NCBI RefSeq assembly: GCF_016123485.1
Contig: NZ_JADCKQ010000015.1
Coordinates: 1 to 64,000, forward strand
Origin: Halocynthiibacter styelae
GTDB taxonomy: Bacteria; Pseudomonadota; Alphaproteobacteria; Rhodobacterales; Rhodobacteraceae
Reading direction: 5' to 3'
DNA: 64,000 nucleotides
Shown here: piece by piece, positions 15,651-24,976 of the stretch
Layout: the number at the start of each line of letters is the position of its first letter
How positions within the stretch are numbered: the first letter of the stretch is position 1
The notes under the pieces: model-generated
Told to the model about the DNA's origin: nothing
What the model saw: only the letters and a program-made list of their open reading frames with translations
The model's database searches: none
Made by a program: the position numbers and the translations under genes

Positions 15651-16988
15651 TTATGCTGCTGGCTTGCGGCGACGTGGACGACGGGGTTTTCCGCCCCCCG
15701 GTTTCTGTCCCTGTGGGCGTCCGCCACCACCGTTGCGACCACCGCCACCGCCACCATTGCGGCCACCGCCGCCTCCGCCACCGTGACGGCGGGGTTTGTG
15801 CTTGCCAAGACCACCGCGCGGTTCCGGTTTTTCTTCCTGTGGGCGTGCGCCGCCGATCACGGGAATGGTGATCTTCATCAGCTTTTCAATGGCACGCAGA
15901 TAGCCGATTTCAGTCGCGGCACAGAACGCCACAGCTTCGCCATCCCGGCCTGCACGCGCGGTCCGGCCGATGCGGTGCACATAGTTGTCAGCAACTTCTG
16001 GCAGCTCATAGTTGAAAACATGACTTACGCCCGGAATATCAATCCCGCGTGCAGCGACGTCGGTTGCGACAAGAATATTGATCTCACCGGATTTGAAATC
16101 ACGGATGGCTTTGTCGCGCTGATTCTGGCTTTTGTTGCCATGGATAGACGCAGCTTTAAAACCTTCGCTTTCAAGGTGACGCTTCAGTTTTTCAGCACCA
16201 TGTTTGGTGCGGGCAAACACCAGGGAAATCCCATCAGGATCTTTGCGCAGATATTCTTTCAGCAGCTCTGTCTTATTTTCCTTCGCGCAATAATGCAGCG
16301 ACTGCGTGACCTTATCCGCAGCCTTACCCGGAGGCGAAACCTGCACGCGTTTCGGATTATGCAGATAGGTTTTCGCGATTTCATCCATGTCTTTGGGCAT
16401 GGTCGCAGAGAACAGCAGCGTCTGGCGCGGTGTGCCAAGCTTTGGCGCGATTTTACGCAGAGAATGGATGAACCCCATGTCCAGCATCTGATCGGCTTCA
16501 TCAAGAACCAGGTAAGTCGCACTGTCCAGATACAGGGCTTTCTGTTCCATCAGGTCGATCAGGCGGCCCGGTGTTGCCACCAGAATATGCGTGCCTTTGG
16601 CCAGCTTCTTGATCTGGTTGTTAATGGAAACGCCGCCCACAACGGTCACAACGCGGATCGGTGTGCCCTGGGTGTAGGTTGTCAGGTTCTCAGCGATCTG
16701 GTTCACAAGTTCCCGGGTCGGGGCAAGGATCAGCGCTTTGATCTGCTTTGGCTCTGGCTTGCCATGTTCGCGCATCAGGCGGTTGATCAGGGGCAGGCCA
16801 AAGGCGGCGGTTTTACCGGTTCCGGTCTGTGCGAGGCCCATAACATCATGGCCTTCAAGCACCAGCGGGATCGCCTTTTGCTGGATGGGGGTCGGGTTCT
16901 TATAGCCCGCACCGGCGATGGACGCCATCAGCTTGGGTGTGAAATCCATATCTGCGAATTGCAGGTTTGATTTGGTATTGTCGGTCAA
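15651..16988 (-). CDS. DEAD-box ATP-dependent RNA helicase (RhlE-like)
   Basis: About 445 residues with the full motif set: Q motif PTPIQQKAIP, motif I AQTGTGKT, PTRELVNQI, TPGRLIDL, motif II VLDEADQM, SATMP, ATDVAARGIDIP and HRIGRTARAG. The C-terminal tail is strongly Gly/Arg/Lys-rich (GGGGGGGRNGGGG type), which usually binds RNA non-specifically. The start is placed at TTG 16988 because an AAAGGG precedes it and the product then begins MTDNTKSNLQ; ATG 16949 is an alternative without a good ribosome binding site. The long frame extending to 17210 upstream is not supported. Likely roles are ribosome assembly or mRNA turnover. Confidence 0.93.
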   Translation of the reverse strand: MTDNTKSNLQFADMDFTPKLMASIAGAGYKNPTPIQQKAIPLVLEGHDVMGLAQTGTGKTAAFGLPLINRLMREHGKPEPKQIKALILAPTRELVNQIAENLTTYTQGTPIRVVTVVGGVSINNQIKKLAKGTHILVATPGRLIDLMEQKALYLDSATYLVLDEADQMLDMGFIHSLRKIAPKLGTPRQTLLFSATMPKDMDEIAKTYLHNPKRVQVSPPGKAADKVTQSLHYCAKENKTELLKEYLRKDPDGISLVFARTKHGAEKLKRHLESEGFKAASIHGNKSQNQRDKAIRDFKSGEINILVATDVAARGIDIPGVSHVFNYELPEVADNYVHRIGRTARAGRDGEAVAFCAATEIGYLRAIEKLMKITIPVIGGARPQEEKPEPRGGLGKHKPRRHGGGGGGGRNGGGGGGRNGGGGRPQGQKPGGGKPRRPRRRKPAA

Positions 16989-17248
16989 AAGATGACCCTT
17001 TCGTATCTGGGGCGCATACAGCCCAAAGAAGACAGGTCTTTCCGAAAACGGAAACACCAGCGCCTGAAAGGCGCGCGGATTGCGGTTGCAGGGCGATGTT
17101 ACGCTCTGCCAGACCCCCGCGTGATTTGGGAACTGTATTGGAATTTTGTGCCTGCTTCTGCCGGTTGTCCGGCGGCTGCTCACGCGGCAGCGGGCAGGGA
17201 CAAGGCGCATATGGCGCTAAAACCCGGCAAAGTCAATGGTGACCGTCT

Positions 17249-18103
17249 TTATCGCTTCCGGCTGCGGATCACAGTATAAAGGCCGCTCAGCACAATCAGC
17301 ACACTACCCGCGATGGTCCAGGCATCCGGTTTTTCACCAAACACGACCATTCCGATCAGCATGGCGAAGATCAGACGGGAATAGCGGAAAGGGGATACGA
17401 CGGACACTTCGCCTGATCGCATTGCACCTGTCAGGGCGGAATAGGCGATCACACCGATCACAGCTGCTGCCAGGATTTTCGCAAGAGTCAGCGGGGCTGG
17501 CATCACCAGCCCGCCGCTGAATGTCAGCGCAATCACACCGGCAATCACCAGCATGGTAAAGCCGCTGACCCCAAGCTGTGCATTGGTCATGGTCGCGGGG
17601 CTGGCCCGGGTCGCCAGATCCCGCCCGGCAAACCCGATCGTGCCAAGAAGGGCGAACAGTGCGGTTAATTCCAGCCCTTCGGGGCCGGGGCGCAGGATCA
17701 GCAGAACACCGGCAAAACCGATCAGCATGGCGATCCAGCGTTTCGGGCCAACCTTTTCACCAAACAGAAAAATCGCAGCGAAAGACACAAACAGCGGGGT
17801 CGCCTGAAGAACGGCGGAAACGGTGGACAGCGGCGCGAAAGCAATCGCCAGGGTGAAGAACAACCGCCCGCCGATTTCAAAGAACGCCCGCCACAGCATG
17901 GGCTTTGATCGCCACTGCGGATGGATCAGATCCTCGCCTCGCACACGCCCCATGCCCGCGAATATCACCCCGCCCATCAGACCAAAAAGAATCAGCGCAA
18001 GCCCGACGGGCACCTGCTGTGTCGCGCTTTTCAGAAACATGTCTTCCACCGCGAAGCAGGCCATAGCGGCCACCATCAGAAAACTGCCTTTTGTATTATC
18101 CAT
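17249..18103 (-). CDS. DMT-superfamily transporter (EamA domains)
   Basis: 284 residues, ten predicted membrane segments arranged as two EamA repeats. The first repeat ends around LLILRPGPEG and the second around GSVLIVLSGLYTVIRSRKR with a basic tail. The substrate cannot be read from the sequence; members export amino acids, metabolites or unknown compounds. It is a single gene divergent from asd, with 144 nt between the two starts. Confidence 0.88.
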   Translation of the reverse strand: MDNTKGSFLMVAAMACFAVEDMFLKSATQQVPVGLALILFGLMGGVIFAGMGRVRGEDLIHPQWRSKPMLWRAFFEIGGRLFFTLAIAFAPLSTVSAVLQATPLFVSFAAIFLFGEKVGPKRWIAMLIGFAGVLLILRPGPEGLELTALFALLGTIGFAGRDLATRASPATMTNAQLGVSGFTMLVIAGVIALTFSGGLVMPAPLTLAKILAAAVIGVIAYSALTGAMRSGEVSVVSPFRYSRLIFAMLIGMVVFGEKPDAWTIAGSVLIVLSGLYTVIRSRKR

Positions 18104-18247
18104 TTCGCAGTTCCCTGTTCATACCCGGGCTGACCATAATGTGTTCAAATAGCACAGCAAGGGGGTAAATCGACCTCTTCCATGCAAGGGGGCTTTGCGC
18201 TATGACACCTCTCGCCCGCTATGGGCAGATCAAAGAGGAGTCCCGTG

Positions 18248-19270
18248 ATGGGGTATAAAATTGCTATCGTTGGCGCCACAGGCAATGTGGGTCACGAAAT
18301 GCTGAACATTCTGGCCGAACGCCAGTTTCCTGTAGACGAGATCGTCGCGCTTGCAAGCCGCCGGTCCCTCGGTTCCGAGGTCAGCTTTGGCGATACCACA
18401 CTCACGACCAAGGACCTCGACACCTTCGATTTCGCGGGTTGGGACATGGCGTTGTTTGCCGTGGGTTCCGAAGCCACCAAAATCTACGCGCCCAAAGCGG
18501 CGGCGGCCGGTTGTCTTGTGATCGATAACTCATCTTTGTATCGCTATGATCCAAAAATCCCGCTGATCGTACCTGAGGTAAACCCAGAAGCGATTGTTGA
18601 TTATAAAAACAAAATGATCATCGCGAACCCGAACTGTTCCACAGCACAGATGGTTGTCGCGCTGAAGCCTTTGCATGATCGCGCACGCATCAAACGCGTT
18701 GTTGTCAGCACATACCAATCCGTGTCCGGCGGCGGTAAAGAGGCGATTGATGAGCTTTGGGATCAGACCAAATCCATCTACAACCCGACCGACAACAAAC
18801 CCCCTAAGAAATTCACAAAACAGATCGCTTTCAACGTGATTCCGCACATCGACGTCTTCATGGAAGATGGTTCGACCAAGGAAGAATGGAAGATGGTTGT
18901 TGAGACGAAGAAAATCGTTGATCCAAACATCAAAGTGACCGCGACCTGCGTGCGCGTGCCTGTGTTTGTTGGCCACTCTGAATCCGTGAACATCGAATTT
19001 GAAGATTTCCTCGACGAAGACGAAGCCCGTGACATCCTGCGCGAAGCACCTGGTGTGATGGTCATCGATAAACGCGAAGACGGCGGCTACGTGTCCCCGA
19101 TCGAATGCGTCGGTGATTTCGCAACCTTCATCAGCCGTATCCGCCAGGACAGCACCGTTGAAAACGGTCTGAACCTGTGGTGCGTGTCTGACAACCTGCG
19201 CAAGGGTGCTGCTCTGAACGCGGTGCAGATCGCCGAACTTTACGGCCGTGAAATCCTGAAAAAGGGCTGA
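18248..19270 (+). CDS. asd: Aspartate-semialdehyde dehydrogenase
   Basis: 340 residues. An N-terminal NADP-binding loop VGATGNVGHEM is followed by the active-site Cys130 in ANPNCSTAQM, and a likely catalytic His lies in VPVFVGHSESVNIE. It reduces aspartyl phosphate to the semialdehyde for lysine/diaminopimelate, threonine and methionine synthesis. ATG 18248 follows a GAGGAG ribosome binding site. The gene ends in a clear terminator and appears monocistronic. Confidence 0.97.
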   Translation: MGYKIAIVGATGNVGHEMLNILAERQFPVDEIVALASRRSLGSEVSFGDTTLTTKDLDTFDFAGWDMALFAVGSEATKIYAPKAAAAGCLVIDNSSLYRYDPKIPLIVPEVNPEAIVDYKNKMIIANPNCSTAQMVVALKPLHDRARIKRVVVSTYQSVSGGGKEAIDELWDQTKSIYNPTDNKPPKKFTKQIAFNVIPHIDVFMEDGSTKEEWKMVVETKKIVDPNIKVTATCVRVPVFVGHSESVNIEFEDFLDEDEARDILREAPGVMVIDKREDGGYVSPIECVGDFATFISRIRQDSTVENGLNLWCVSDNLRKGAALNAVQIAELYGREILKKG

Positions 19271-19289
19271 TCACAGCGATATAAACACA

Positions 19290-19322
19290 AATGGCCGGGC
19301 AGTTGTCCGGCCATTTTGCTTT
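19290..19322 (+). terminator. Intrinsic terminator after asd
   Basis: AATGGCCGG (19290-19298) pairs perfectly with CCGGCCATT (19307-19315) over an 8-nt loop, followed by TTTGCTTT. Confidence 0.88.
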
Positions 19323-19349
19323 CACCATCCGCGAGTCCAGGAGGACTGC

Positions 19350-20273
19350 ATGACTATCTCTTACCTTGTGACCCATTCCGGCGGCTTCCACGCGGATGAA
19401 CTTTTATCTTCAGTCGTGCTGACGCGTCTTTACCCGGATGCAGAAATTCGCCGCACCAGAGACCGCGACTGGCTGACACCCGCAGAGGATAAGATCATTT
19501 ATGATGTCGGAGGCGATTATAATGCGGATGCGCAGATATTTGATCACCACCAACGCCCGGGACCTTTGCGTGACGATGAACAACCCTACAGTTCCTTTGG
19601 CCTTATCTGGGCGCATTATGGGCGTCAGTATCTGACGGACCTGAATGTGCCTGAGGCAGATATCGACGCTATTCACGCGTCTTTTGATAAGCGCTTCGTG
19701 CTGCCGATTGATTTGCTCGACAATGGCGCGATGGAACCTTCCGTCGCAGGCCCTTTGTCCGCTTTGACACTGCCGGCGCTTCTGGGTAGCCTGAAACCGG
19801 TGTTTGACGATACATCACCAACCGCAGATGATGACGCCTTCATGGCGGCCCTGCCAATCGCGCGCAGCTTTGTTGAGGCCAATATCGCCAATCTTGCCGC
19901 CAAAGCGCGTGCCAAAAGCATCGTTGTTGACGCAATCGCAGCTGCGGGCGATTCTGCTATTCTTGAACTGCCCATGGGCATGCCCTTCGCCTCTGCCCTG
20001 GACGAAGCGGACGCGGGTCATATCCTGTTTATGGTGACGCCACGGGGCAGTGACTGGACGTTGAACGGGATCAAACTGTCGCGGGATACCTTTGATCAGC
20101 GTGCCGACTTGCCTGCGGCATGGGCCGGCTTGACCGATGCGGATCTGGAACAGGCCAGCGGTGTCAAAGGGGCAAAGTTCTGCCACAGCAAACGGTTTAT
20201 TGCCGTGGCAGATTCACGTGATGCGATCATGGAAATGGCCGCAATCGCTGTGACGTCGCTTACACCGGAATAA
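19350..20273 (+). CDS. MYG1 family protein (metal-dependent hydrolase of DHH-like type)
   Basis: 307 residues. The N-terminus THSGGFHADELLSSVVL and the motif YDVGGDYNADAQIFDHHQR are the hallmarks of the MYG1/UPF0160 family, whose eukaryotic member is an exonuclease acting on RNA in nucleus and mitochondria. The conserved His and Asp residues for metal binding are present, so the enzyme looks intact. The bacterial substrate is not established. It has an AGGAGG-like ribosome binding site and overlaps the convergent carbonic anhydrase gene by 14 nt. Confidence 0.88.
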   Translation: MTISYLVTHSGGFHADELLSSVVLTRLYPDAEIRRTRDRDWLTPAEDKIIYDVGGDYNADAQIFDHHQRPGPLRDDEQPYSSFGLIWAHYGRQYLTDLNVPEADIDAIHASFDKRFVLPIDLLDNGAMEPSVAGPLSALTLPALLGSLKPVFDDTSPTADDDAFMAALPIARSFVEANIANLAAKARAKSIVVDAIAAAGDSAILELPMGMPFASALDEADAGHILFMVTPRGSDWTLNGIKLSRDTFDQRADLPAAWAGLTDADLEQASGVKGAKFCHSKRFIAVADSRDAIMEMAAIAVTSLTPE

Positions 20274-20907
20274 AGGTGCCCTGGGCTGGATCAAAACATT
20301 CCAGCCCACCACTGGCGATGTCATTCCACAGGCCATGAATAGACAGGTCACCGGATTTGACAGCCTCGGAAACAAAGGGGAACCCCATCAGGTTCTCCAG
20401 CGAGACAAGCACAGCTTCTTTTTCAAGGGCTGTGCGACGTTCGGTTTCATTTTCGATGTGCTTCACGCGTTCATAACCCGGGCGCAGAATATCCATCCAG
20501 CGGCCGACAAAGCTCATCTTTTCTTCAAGTTCCGGGGCAGTGCCACTGCACATGCCGTCACAACCGGCAACACCGCCACAGCTGGAATGGCCCATCACAA
20601 TCACATGGGCCACTTTCAGCGCGTTGACCGCATATTCAATCGCCGCGGATGTGCCGTGGTGATCGCCATCCGGCGCATAGGGCGGCACGAGGTTGGCGAT
20701 ATTACGGTGAATGAAGAATTCGCCCTGTTCAGCCCCAAACAGTGCTGTCACATGTACACGGGAATCACAGCAGGAAATCACCATCGCGCGGGGATGCTGA
20801 CCATCGGCAAGGCGGCGATACCAGGCTTTGTTGCCCTCATATGTGGTTGCTTTCCAGCCCTGATAGCGATGCGTCAGGTAATCGGGCAGGCGTTTTGCGT
20901 GTTTCAT
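20260..20907 (-). CDS. Beta-class carbonic anhydrase
   Basis: 215 residues with the zinc-site pattern of beta carbonic anhydrases: CCDSR (Cys46, Asp48, Arg50), then His107 and Cys110 in MGHSSCGG. It interconverts CO2 and bicarbonate, supplying bicarbonate for carboxylases. A complete family length and intact ligands suggest activity. Its 3 prime end overlaps that of the MYG1 gene. Confidence 0.95.
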   Translation of the reverse strand: MKHAKRLPDYLTHRYQGWKATTYEGNKAWYRRLADGQHPRAMVISCCDSRVHVTALFGAEQGEFFIHRNIANLVPPYAPDGDHHGTSAAIEYAVNALKVAHVIVMGHSSCGGVAGCDGMCSGTAPELEEKMSFVGRWMDILRPGYERVKHIENETERRTALEKEAVLVSLENLMGFPFVSEAVKSGDLSIHGLWNDIASGGLECFDPAQGTFIPV

Positions 20908-21017
20908 ATGTGCCTCGTAAGTTGGTCAGAGTGGCAGGGTTTCAGTGCTTTTACGCAAAAACTGGACTTAATTCGAGAGAATTCTCTGTCCGGCCTCAAC
21001 CTTTTCGAAGGAATTGA

Positions 21018-21443
21018 ATGCCAGAACGGGAAGATGCGTGGGGGCATGCGAATTGGGTGAATATGATGGTGGTGACATATCTGCGTCAGAATGAGATGCC
21101 GGGATTTGACCCGGACCGTCTGACAGAACTTTATGTGAAACTTGGCGAGGCCGGGGCGGAAGATGTGATTTGCCGCGTGATGGAAGATCTGGCGACACGG
21201 CTTGCCGATATTCATGACGTGCAGGGGATTGCAGATGATCAACTGCTGCAGCAAGCCGTACGCAATATCGCGGAACTTGCCGGGAAAATCGGCCTCACCA
21301 GCCTGTCCCGCGTGGCGCTTGATGTGGAATATTGTCTGAATTTCAAAGATTACCCCGCCCGGGCAGCCACCATAACCCGGATGCTGCGCATTGGTGAAAA
21401 GTCCCTGACAACGATCTGGGATCACCGTGATCTGTCGATCTGA
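21018..21443 (+). CDS. Small helical protein of unknown function
   Basis: 141 residues, no signal peptide or membrane segment, largely alpha-helical. The C-terminal half (NIAELAGKIGLTSLSRVAL followed by a helix ending ITRMLRIGEKSLTTIWDHRDLS) has a four-helix look reminiscent of Hpt domains, but no phosphorylatable His in an Hpt context is obvious. An AAGGAA ribosome binding site 5 nt before ATG 21018 supports expression. It stands 75 nt before the M17 peptidase gene and could be co-transcribed. I do not recognise the family with confidence. Confidence 0.65.
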   Translation: MPEREDAWGHANWVNMMVVTYLRQNEMPGFDPDRLTELYVKLGEAGAEDVICRVMEDLATRLADIHDVQGIADDQLLQQAVRNIAELAGKIGLTSLSRVALDVEYCLNFKDYPARAATITRMLRIGEKSLTTIWDHRDLSI

Positions 21444-21518
21444 ACCACCCTTCATTTCCCCCTTGCAGCGCCTGCGGGCGGGGGGCAATCTGGCGCCAGT
21501 CAGCCAGAAAGGTCACAA

Positions 21519-22904
21519 ATGTCCCTGCAATTTGCCACCGATACCAATGCACTGCCGCTATACATCATTGAAAAAGACGCGCTTGGGGATTTCCTGAACA
21601 GCCTGCCCGTCATGCAGAGGGTCTGGGTTGAGACCTCGGGTTTTACCGGGGCTGCCGGTTCGGTTGTTGTGCTGCCAGGGGAAGGTGGCGCACCTGCCGG
21701 TGCGATTGTCGGATACGGTTCCGTCGCTACCCGGGCGCGTGGGCGTTTCCATGTAGCCGCTGTGGTGACGAAATTGCCCGAGGCTTCCTGGAAGATCGCG
21801 ACAGATCTGCCACAGGACGACCTGGAAGAAGCCGCGTTGGGCTGGTTGCTGGCCACTTATCGCTATGATCGCTACGCCAGCCAATCTGCGCCCAAAGCCC
21901 GGCTTGTGACCCCGGATCGCATTGATGGCGCGCGCATTGAGGCGATTGCCGCAGGCGAGGCCCTGACACGTGACCTGATCAATACGCCCGCTTCCGATAT
22001 GGGCCCGCAGGAACTGGAAGAGGCCACGCAAAACCTGGCGAATCAACATGGCGCGACCCTGGCTGTGACACGCGGCGACGATCTGCACGCGGCCAATCTG
22101 CCGATGATCCACACAGTCGGGCGTGCATCAGATCGTGCGCCGCGTCTGCTGGATATGTCCTGGGGCGACAGCGGCCCACAGCTGGTGCTGGTGGGCAAGG
22201 GCGTTTGCTTTGACACCGGTGGTCTGAACCTGAAACCCGGTGGCTCCATGGGGCTGATGAAGAAAGATATGGGCGGTTCCGCCGCAACCCTGGGCCTTGC
22301 GCATATGATCATGGCGCTGCGCCTGAAGCTGCGCCTGCGCGTGTTGATCCCGGCTGTGGAAAATTCCGTGTCTGCCAATGCCTTCCGCCCGCAGGATATC
22401 CTGACGTCGCGCAAAGGTCTGACGGTGGAAATCAACAATACCGATGCCGAAGGGCGGCTTGTCCTGGCCGATGCGCTGACGCTGGCCGACGAAGAAAACC
22501 CGGATCTGATCATTTCCATGGCGACCCTGACAGGTGCGGCCCGTGTGGCTGTTGGCCCGGATCTTGTACCGTTTTACACGGATAGTAACGCGACCGCCGC
22601 CAGCCTTGCACAATCCGCAGATCGGGTGCGCGACCCGCTCTGGCGTATGCCTTTCCATGACCCGTATGAGGCAATGATCGAACCCGGCATCGCTGACCTT
22701 GATAACGCGCCCAAAGGCGGTTTCGCGGGTTCTATCACCGCCGCGCTTTTCCTGCGCCGTTTTGTCAGCGATGATCAGCCCTATATTCACTTTGACATGT
22801 ATGGCTGGCAGCCTTCTGCCGCGCCTGCGCGTCCGAAAGGCGGGGTGGGTCAGGCAACGCGCGCGGTGCTGGATGCGCTGCCGGATCTGCTGGGGCTGGA
22901 ATGA
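21519..22904 (+). CDS. M17 leucyl aminopeptidase family protein
   Basis: 461 residues. The catalytic segment is VGKGVCFDTGGLNLKPGGSM with Lys227 and Asp232, followed by KKDMGGSA (Asp250) and NNTDAEGRLVLADAL, which together supply the two-metal site and catalytic residues of M17 aminopeptidases. The N-terminal domain is shorter and divergent compared with PepA. It should release N-terminal residues from peptides in the cytoplasm. The stop overlaps the start of the NlpC/P60 gene by 4 nt, so the two are translationally coupled. Confidence 0.93.
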   Translation: MSLQFATDTNALPLYIIEKDALGDFLNSLPVMQRVWVETSGFTGAAGSVVVLPGEGGAPAGAIVGYGSVATRARGRFHVAAVVTKLPEASWKIATDLPQDDLEEAALGWLLATYRYDRYASQSAPKARLVTPDRIDGARIEAIAAGEALTRDLINTPASDMGPQELEEATQNLANQHGATLAVTRGDDLHAANLPMIHTVGRASDRAPRLLDMSWGDSGPQLVLVGKGVCFDTGGLNLKPGGSMGLMKKDMGGSAATLGLAHMIMALRLKLRLRVLIPAVENSVSANAFRPQDILTSRKGLTVEINNTDAEGRLVLADALTLADEENPDLIISMATLTGAARVAVGPDLVPFYTDSNATAASLAQSADRVRDPLWRMPFHDPYEAMIEPGIADLDNAPKGGFAGSITAALFLRRFVSDDQPYIHFDMYGWQPSAAPARPKGGVGQATRAVLDALPDLLGLE

Positions 22905-23728
22905 TGGATCGCCGTATTACGCCTGCAAACACACGTGTCGCTGCCGAAGAACTGCGCGGGCAGGTTGATGCTGAGAATTACAACACGGGCACGCCCATGC
23001 GCGTGATCGCGCCGGTCGCAGATATTCTTGCGACCCCTGGCGGCAAACGTGACCGGCAGATCCTGATGGGGCAGGCGGTGCGTGTGTTTGAGCTGCACGA
23101 CGGTTACGCCTATCTGCAAAGCCTGCGAGATGGCTATTGCGGGTATGTGGCTAAGGCCGCGCTGGGCGCAGATTTTGAGACCACCCATTGGGTGACAGCC
23201 CCTGCCAGTCACCTCTATGCAGAGGCCGATTTCAAATCCCCGGATCACGCTTTGCTGTGTTTGGGGGCAGAGCTGCGCATCGTGGAAACCACCGACAAAT
23301 ACGGAAAAACCCATGACGGTTTCTGGGTGCCGCTGCAGCATATCGCCCCGCTGGATTTCCGTTTTGACGACCCGGCCATGGTTGCGGAAAGCTTGCTTGG
23401 CACGGATTACCTCTGGGGTGGAAACAGCCGTTCGGGCCTTGACTGTTCCGCACTTGTGCAGGCGGCGTTTCAGGCTTGCGGCGTGACCATTCCCGGTGAC
23501 AGCGATTTGCAGGAAAAAGGGCTGGCCCCGGGGAAACCCATGGGCAACACGCCTGAACGCAATGATCTTATGTTCTGGAAAGGCCATGTGGCGCTGGTTC
23601 TGGATGAACAAACACTGATCCACGCCAATGCAGGTGCAATGGCTGTTGTACGTGAAGGGATAGCCGAGGCCATCGCCCGGATTGAAACCCAGGGCGATGG
23701 GCCGGTGACATCACGGATCAGGCTGTAA
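22901..23728 (+). CDS. NlpC/P60 family cysteine hydrolase with SH3-like N-terminus
   Basis: 275 residues. Residues about 30-150 form two SH3-like repeats. The C-terminal NlpC/P60 domain has its catalytic Cys182 in SRSGLDCSALVQ and a His in FWKGHVALVL. Such enzymes cleave D-glutamyl-meso-diaminopimelate links in cell-wall peptides. No signal peptide is present, so a cytoplasmic role in recycling of murein peptides is likely, in keeping with the coupled aminopeptidase gene. Two adjacent ATG codons (22901 and 22904) are possible starts. Confidence 0.9.
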   Translation: MMDRRITPANTRVAAEELRGQVDAENYNTGTPMRVIAPVADILATPGGKRDRQILMGQAVRVFELHDGYAYLQSLRDGYCGYVAKAALGADFETTHWVTAPASHLYAEADFKSPDHALLCLGAELRIVETTDKYGKTHDGFWVPLQHIAPLDFRFDDPAMVAESLLGTDYLWGGNSRSGLDCSALVQAAFQACGVTIPGDSDLQEKGLAPGKPMGNTPERNDLMFWKGHVALVLDEQTLIHANAGAMAVVREGIAEAIARIETQGDGPVTSRIRL

Positions 23729-23736
23729 ATCTGGCG

Positions 23737-24084
23737 TCAGTCCACAGCGCGGATTAGTTTGCGTTCCAGCACGCGCAGCACCTGTTTCAGGTCACGGCCC
23801 CGGCGCAGCACCTTGCCATCCATACCAACCACAGAATATTGCCCCTGTTGCAGGCGCAGTTTCGGGCGCTTTTCGATCCGGTACATCGGAACTTCTGCCG
23901 TGCGGCGGTACACAGAGAACACAGCAAGATTTTTCAGCGCTGAAATTCCGTAATCACGCCACTCACCTGCTGCCACCATGCGTCCGTATAGTGAAAGAAT
24001 GATTGCAAGTTCGGTGCGGTGGAAGCTCACCTGGTCCTGAATGCCCATGCTGTTGGCCAGGGGGGTCGAAAGATGCTTTGTCAT
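23737..24084 (-). CDS. DUF2794 family protein
   Basis: 115 residues from ATG 24084 (MTKHLSTPLANSM). The core FHRTELAIILSLYGRMVAAG, followed by EWRDYGISALKNLAVFSVYR and YRIEKRPKLRLQQGQYSVV, matches the alphaproteobacterial DUF2794 family. Function is unknown; the protein is small, basic and cytoplasmic. The open frame continues 20 codons upstream, but the family begins near the chosen start. It is convergent with the NlpC/P60 gene. Confidence 0.82.
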   Translation of the reverse strand: MTKHLSTPLANSMGIQDQVSFHRTELAIILSLYGRMVAAGEWRDYGISALKNLAVFSVYRRTAEVPMYRIEKRPKLRLQQGQYSVVGMDGKVLRRGRDLKQVLRVLERKLIRAVD

Positions 24085-24288
24085 AGGGATAGCTTGCCCC
24101 CGGATTGCATCAAAGGCAAGGTAAACGCCTGAAAGGCGACACAATTATACCTCTTAATTTTCATTCAGCTGCCCGGATTGCCTGCAATACAGGCATCATA
24201 GCTTAGATGCTACTTCCGGTGTCGCGCCAATCTTGCCCCCACCTGTGCGTGACACCGGATAACTTTCAGACAAAATCAGGCCGCCCAA

Positions 24289-24906
24289 TCAGGCACCATA
24301 GCGGGCAAGGAATGTATCGACAGCACCGTTCACCACGCGCTGAATCTCTTCTTCTGACGGATTGCTTTCCATGTGCAGGCAACATCTGATCCACAGATCG
24401 GTTTTGCACAACCCGCCCAGCTGGTCTGCTGCCAGTTCCACATCGTCAATCACCAGCTCACCGCGGGCCACCAGGGCTTCAAACAGTTCAACAATCCGGG
24501 TCATCGCCATTTCCGGCCCCATGGCGTAGAATTTTTGCGCCAGTTCCGGAAAGCGCCGGGCTTCACCATGGATCAGATTGTGCATGGAAATCGCCAGCGG
24601 TGACACCATAAAACGCACGAAAATATCTGCGGCGCGGGTCAGGGCTTCGCGGGCAGGGGCGTCCAGAATGTTGTTGCAAAACGCAGAATCTGCCTGGGAC
24701 AGGCATTGCAAGCGGATGATTTCCAAAAACAATTCCCGCTTGTCCGGGAAATAACTGTATAGCGTCGCCTTTGACACGCCGGCCTCACGCGCGATGTCAT
24801 CCACGCTTGCCCCGTCAAACCCGTCCCGCATAAACACCGTCTGCGCGCCTGTCAGCACGTCGTCATATTTGCGGCCCTTGCGGTTGGTGTCTGTGGTGGC
24901 GTCCAT
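24289..24906 (-). CDS. TetR/AcrR family transcriptional regulator
   Basis: 205 residues. The N-terminal helix-turn-helix is typical: SVDDIAREAGVSKATLYSYF followed by PDKRELF. The C-terminal ligand domain is not of a type I can assign. A palindrome TGAACAGTTCA lies in its own promoter (24943-24953), and similar palindromes flank the small secreted-peptide gene upstream, suggesting autoregulation and control of that gene. A pair of cysteines (IRCCLHM) sits in the C-terminal domain. Confidence 0.93.
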   Translation of the reverse strand: MDATTDTNRKGRKYDDVLTGAQTVFMRDGFDGASVDDIAREAGVSKATLYSYFPDKRELFLEIIRLQCLSQADSAFCNNILDAPAREALTRAADIFVRFMVSPLAISMHNLIHGEARRFPELAQKFYAMGPEMAMTRIVELFEALVARGELVIDDVELAADQLGGLCKTDLWIRCCLHMESNPSEEEIQRVVNGAVDTFLARYGA

Positions 24907-24942
24907 GCGGTGTCCTCTTTTTCAGATCAGGCGAGTATAAAC

Positions 24943-24953
24943 TGAACAGTTCA
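24943..24953. promoter_or_regulatory. Candidate TetR operator, site 1 (own promoter)
   Basis: An 11-bp perfect palindrome, TGAAC-A-GTTCA, 37 nt upstream of the tetR start. Its layout T(A/G)AAC-N-GTT(T/C)A is shared with two sites at 25203-25236. Confidence 0.55.
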
Positions 24954-24976
24954 CTTACAACAAGCTGCCTTAAAAT

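Noticed and set aside
15651-15830. Short GC-rich repeats that could be mistaken for a tandem array or CRISPR
   Set aside because: They encode the Gly/Arg-rich tail of the helicase in frame; no spacers or palindromic repeat units.
15642-16970. Long plus-strand open frame (442 codons) opposite the RNA helicase
   Set aside because: It mirrors the codon structure of the minus-strand helicase, whose full motif set is present, and has no ribosome binding site or recognisable domain.
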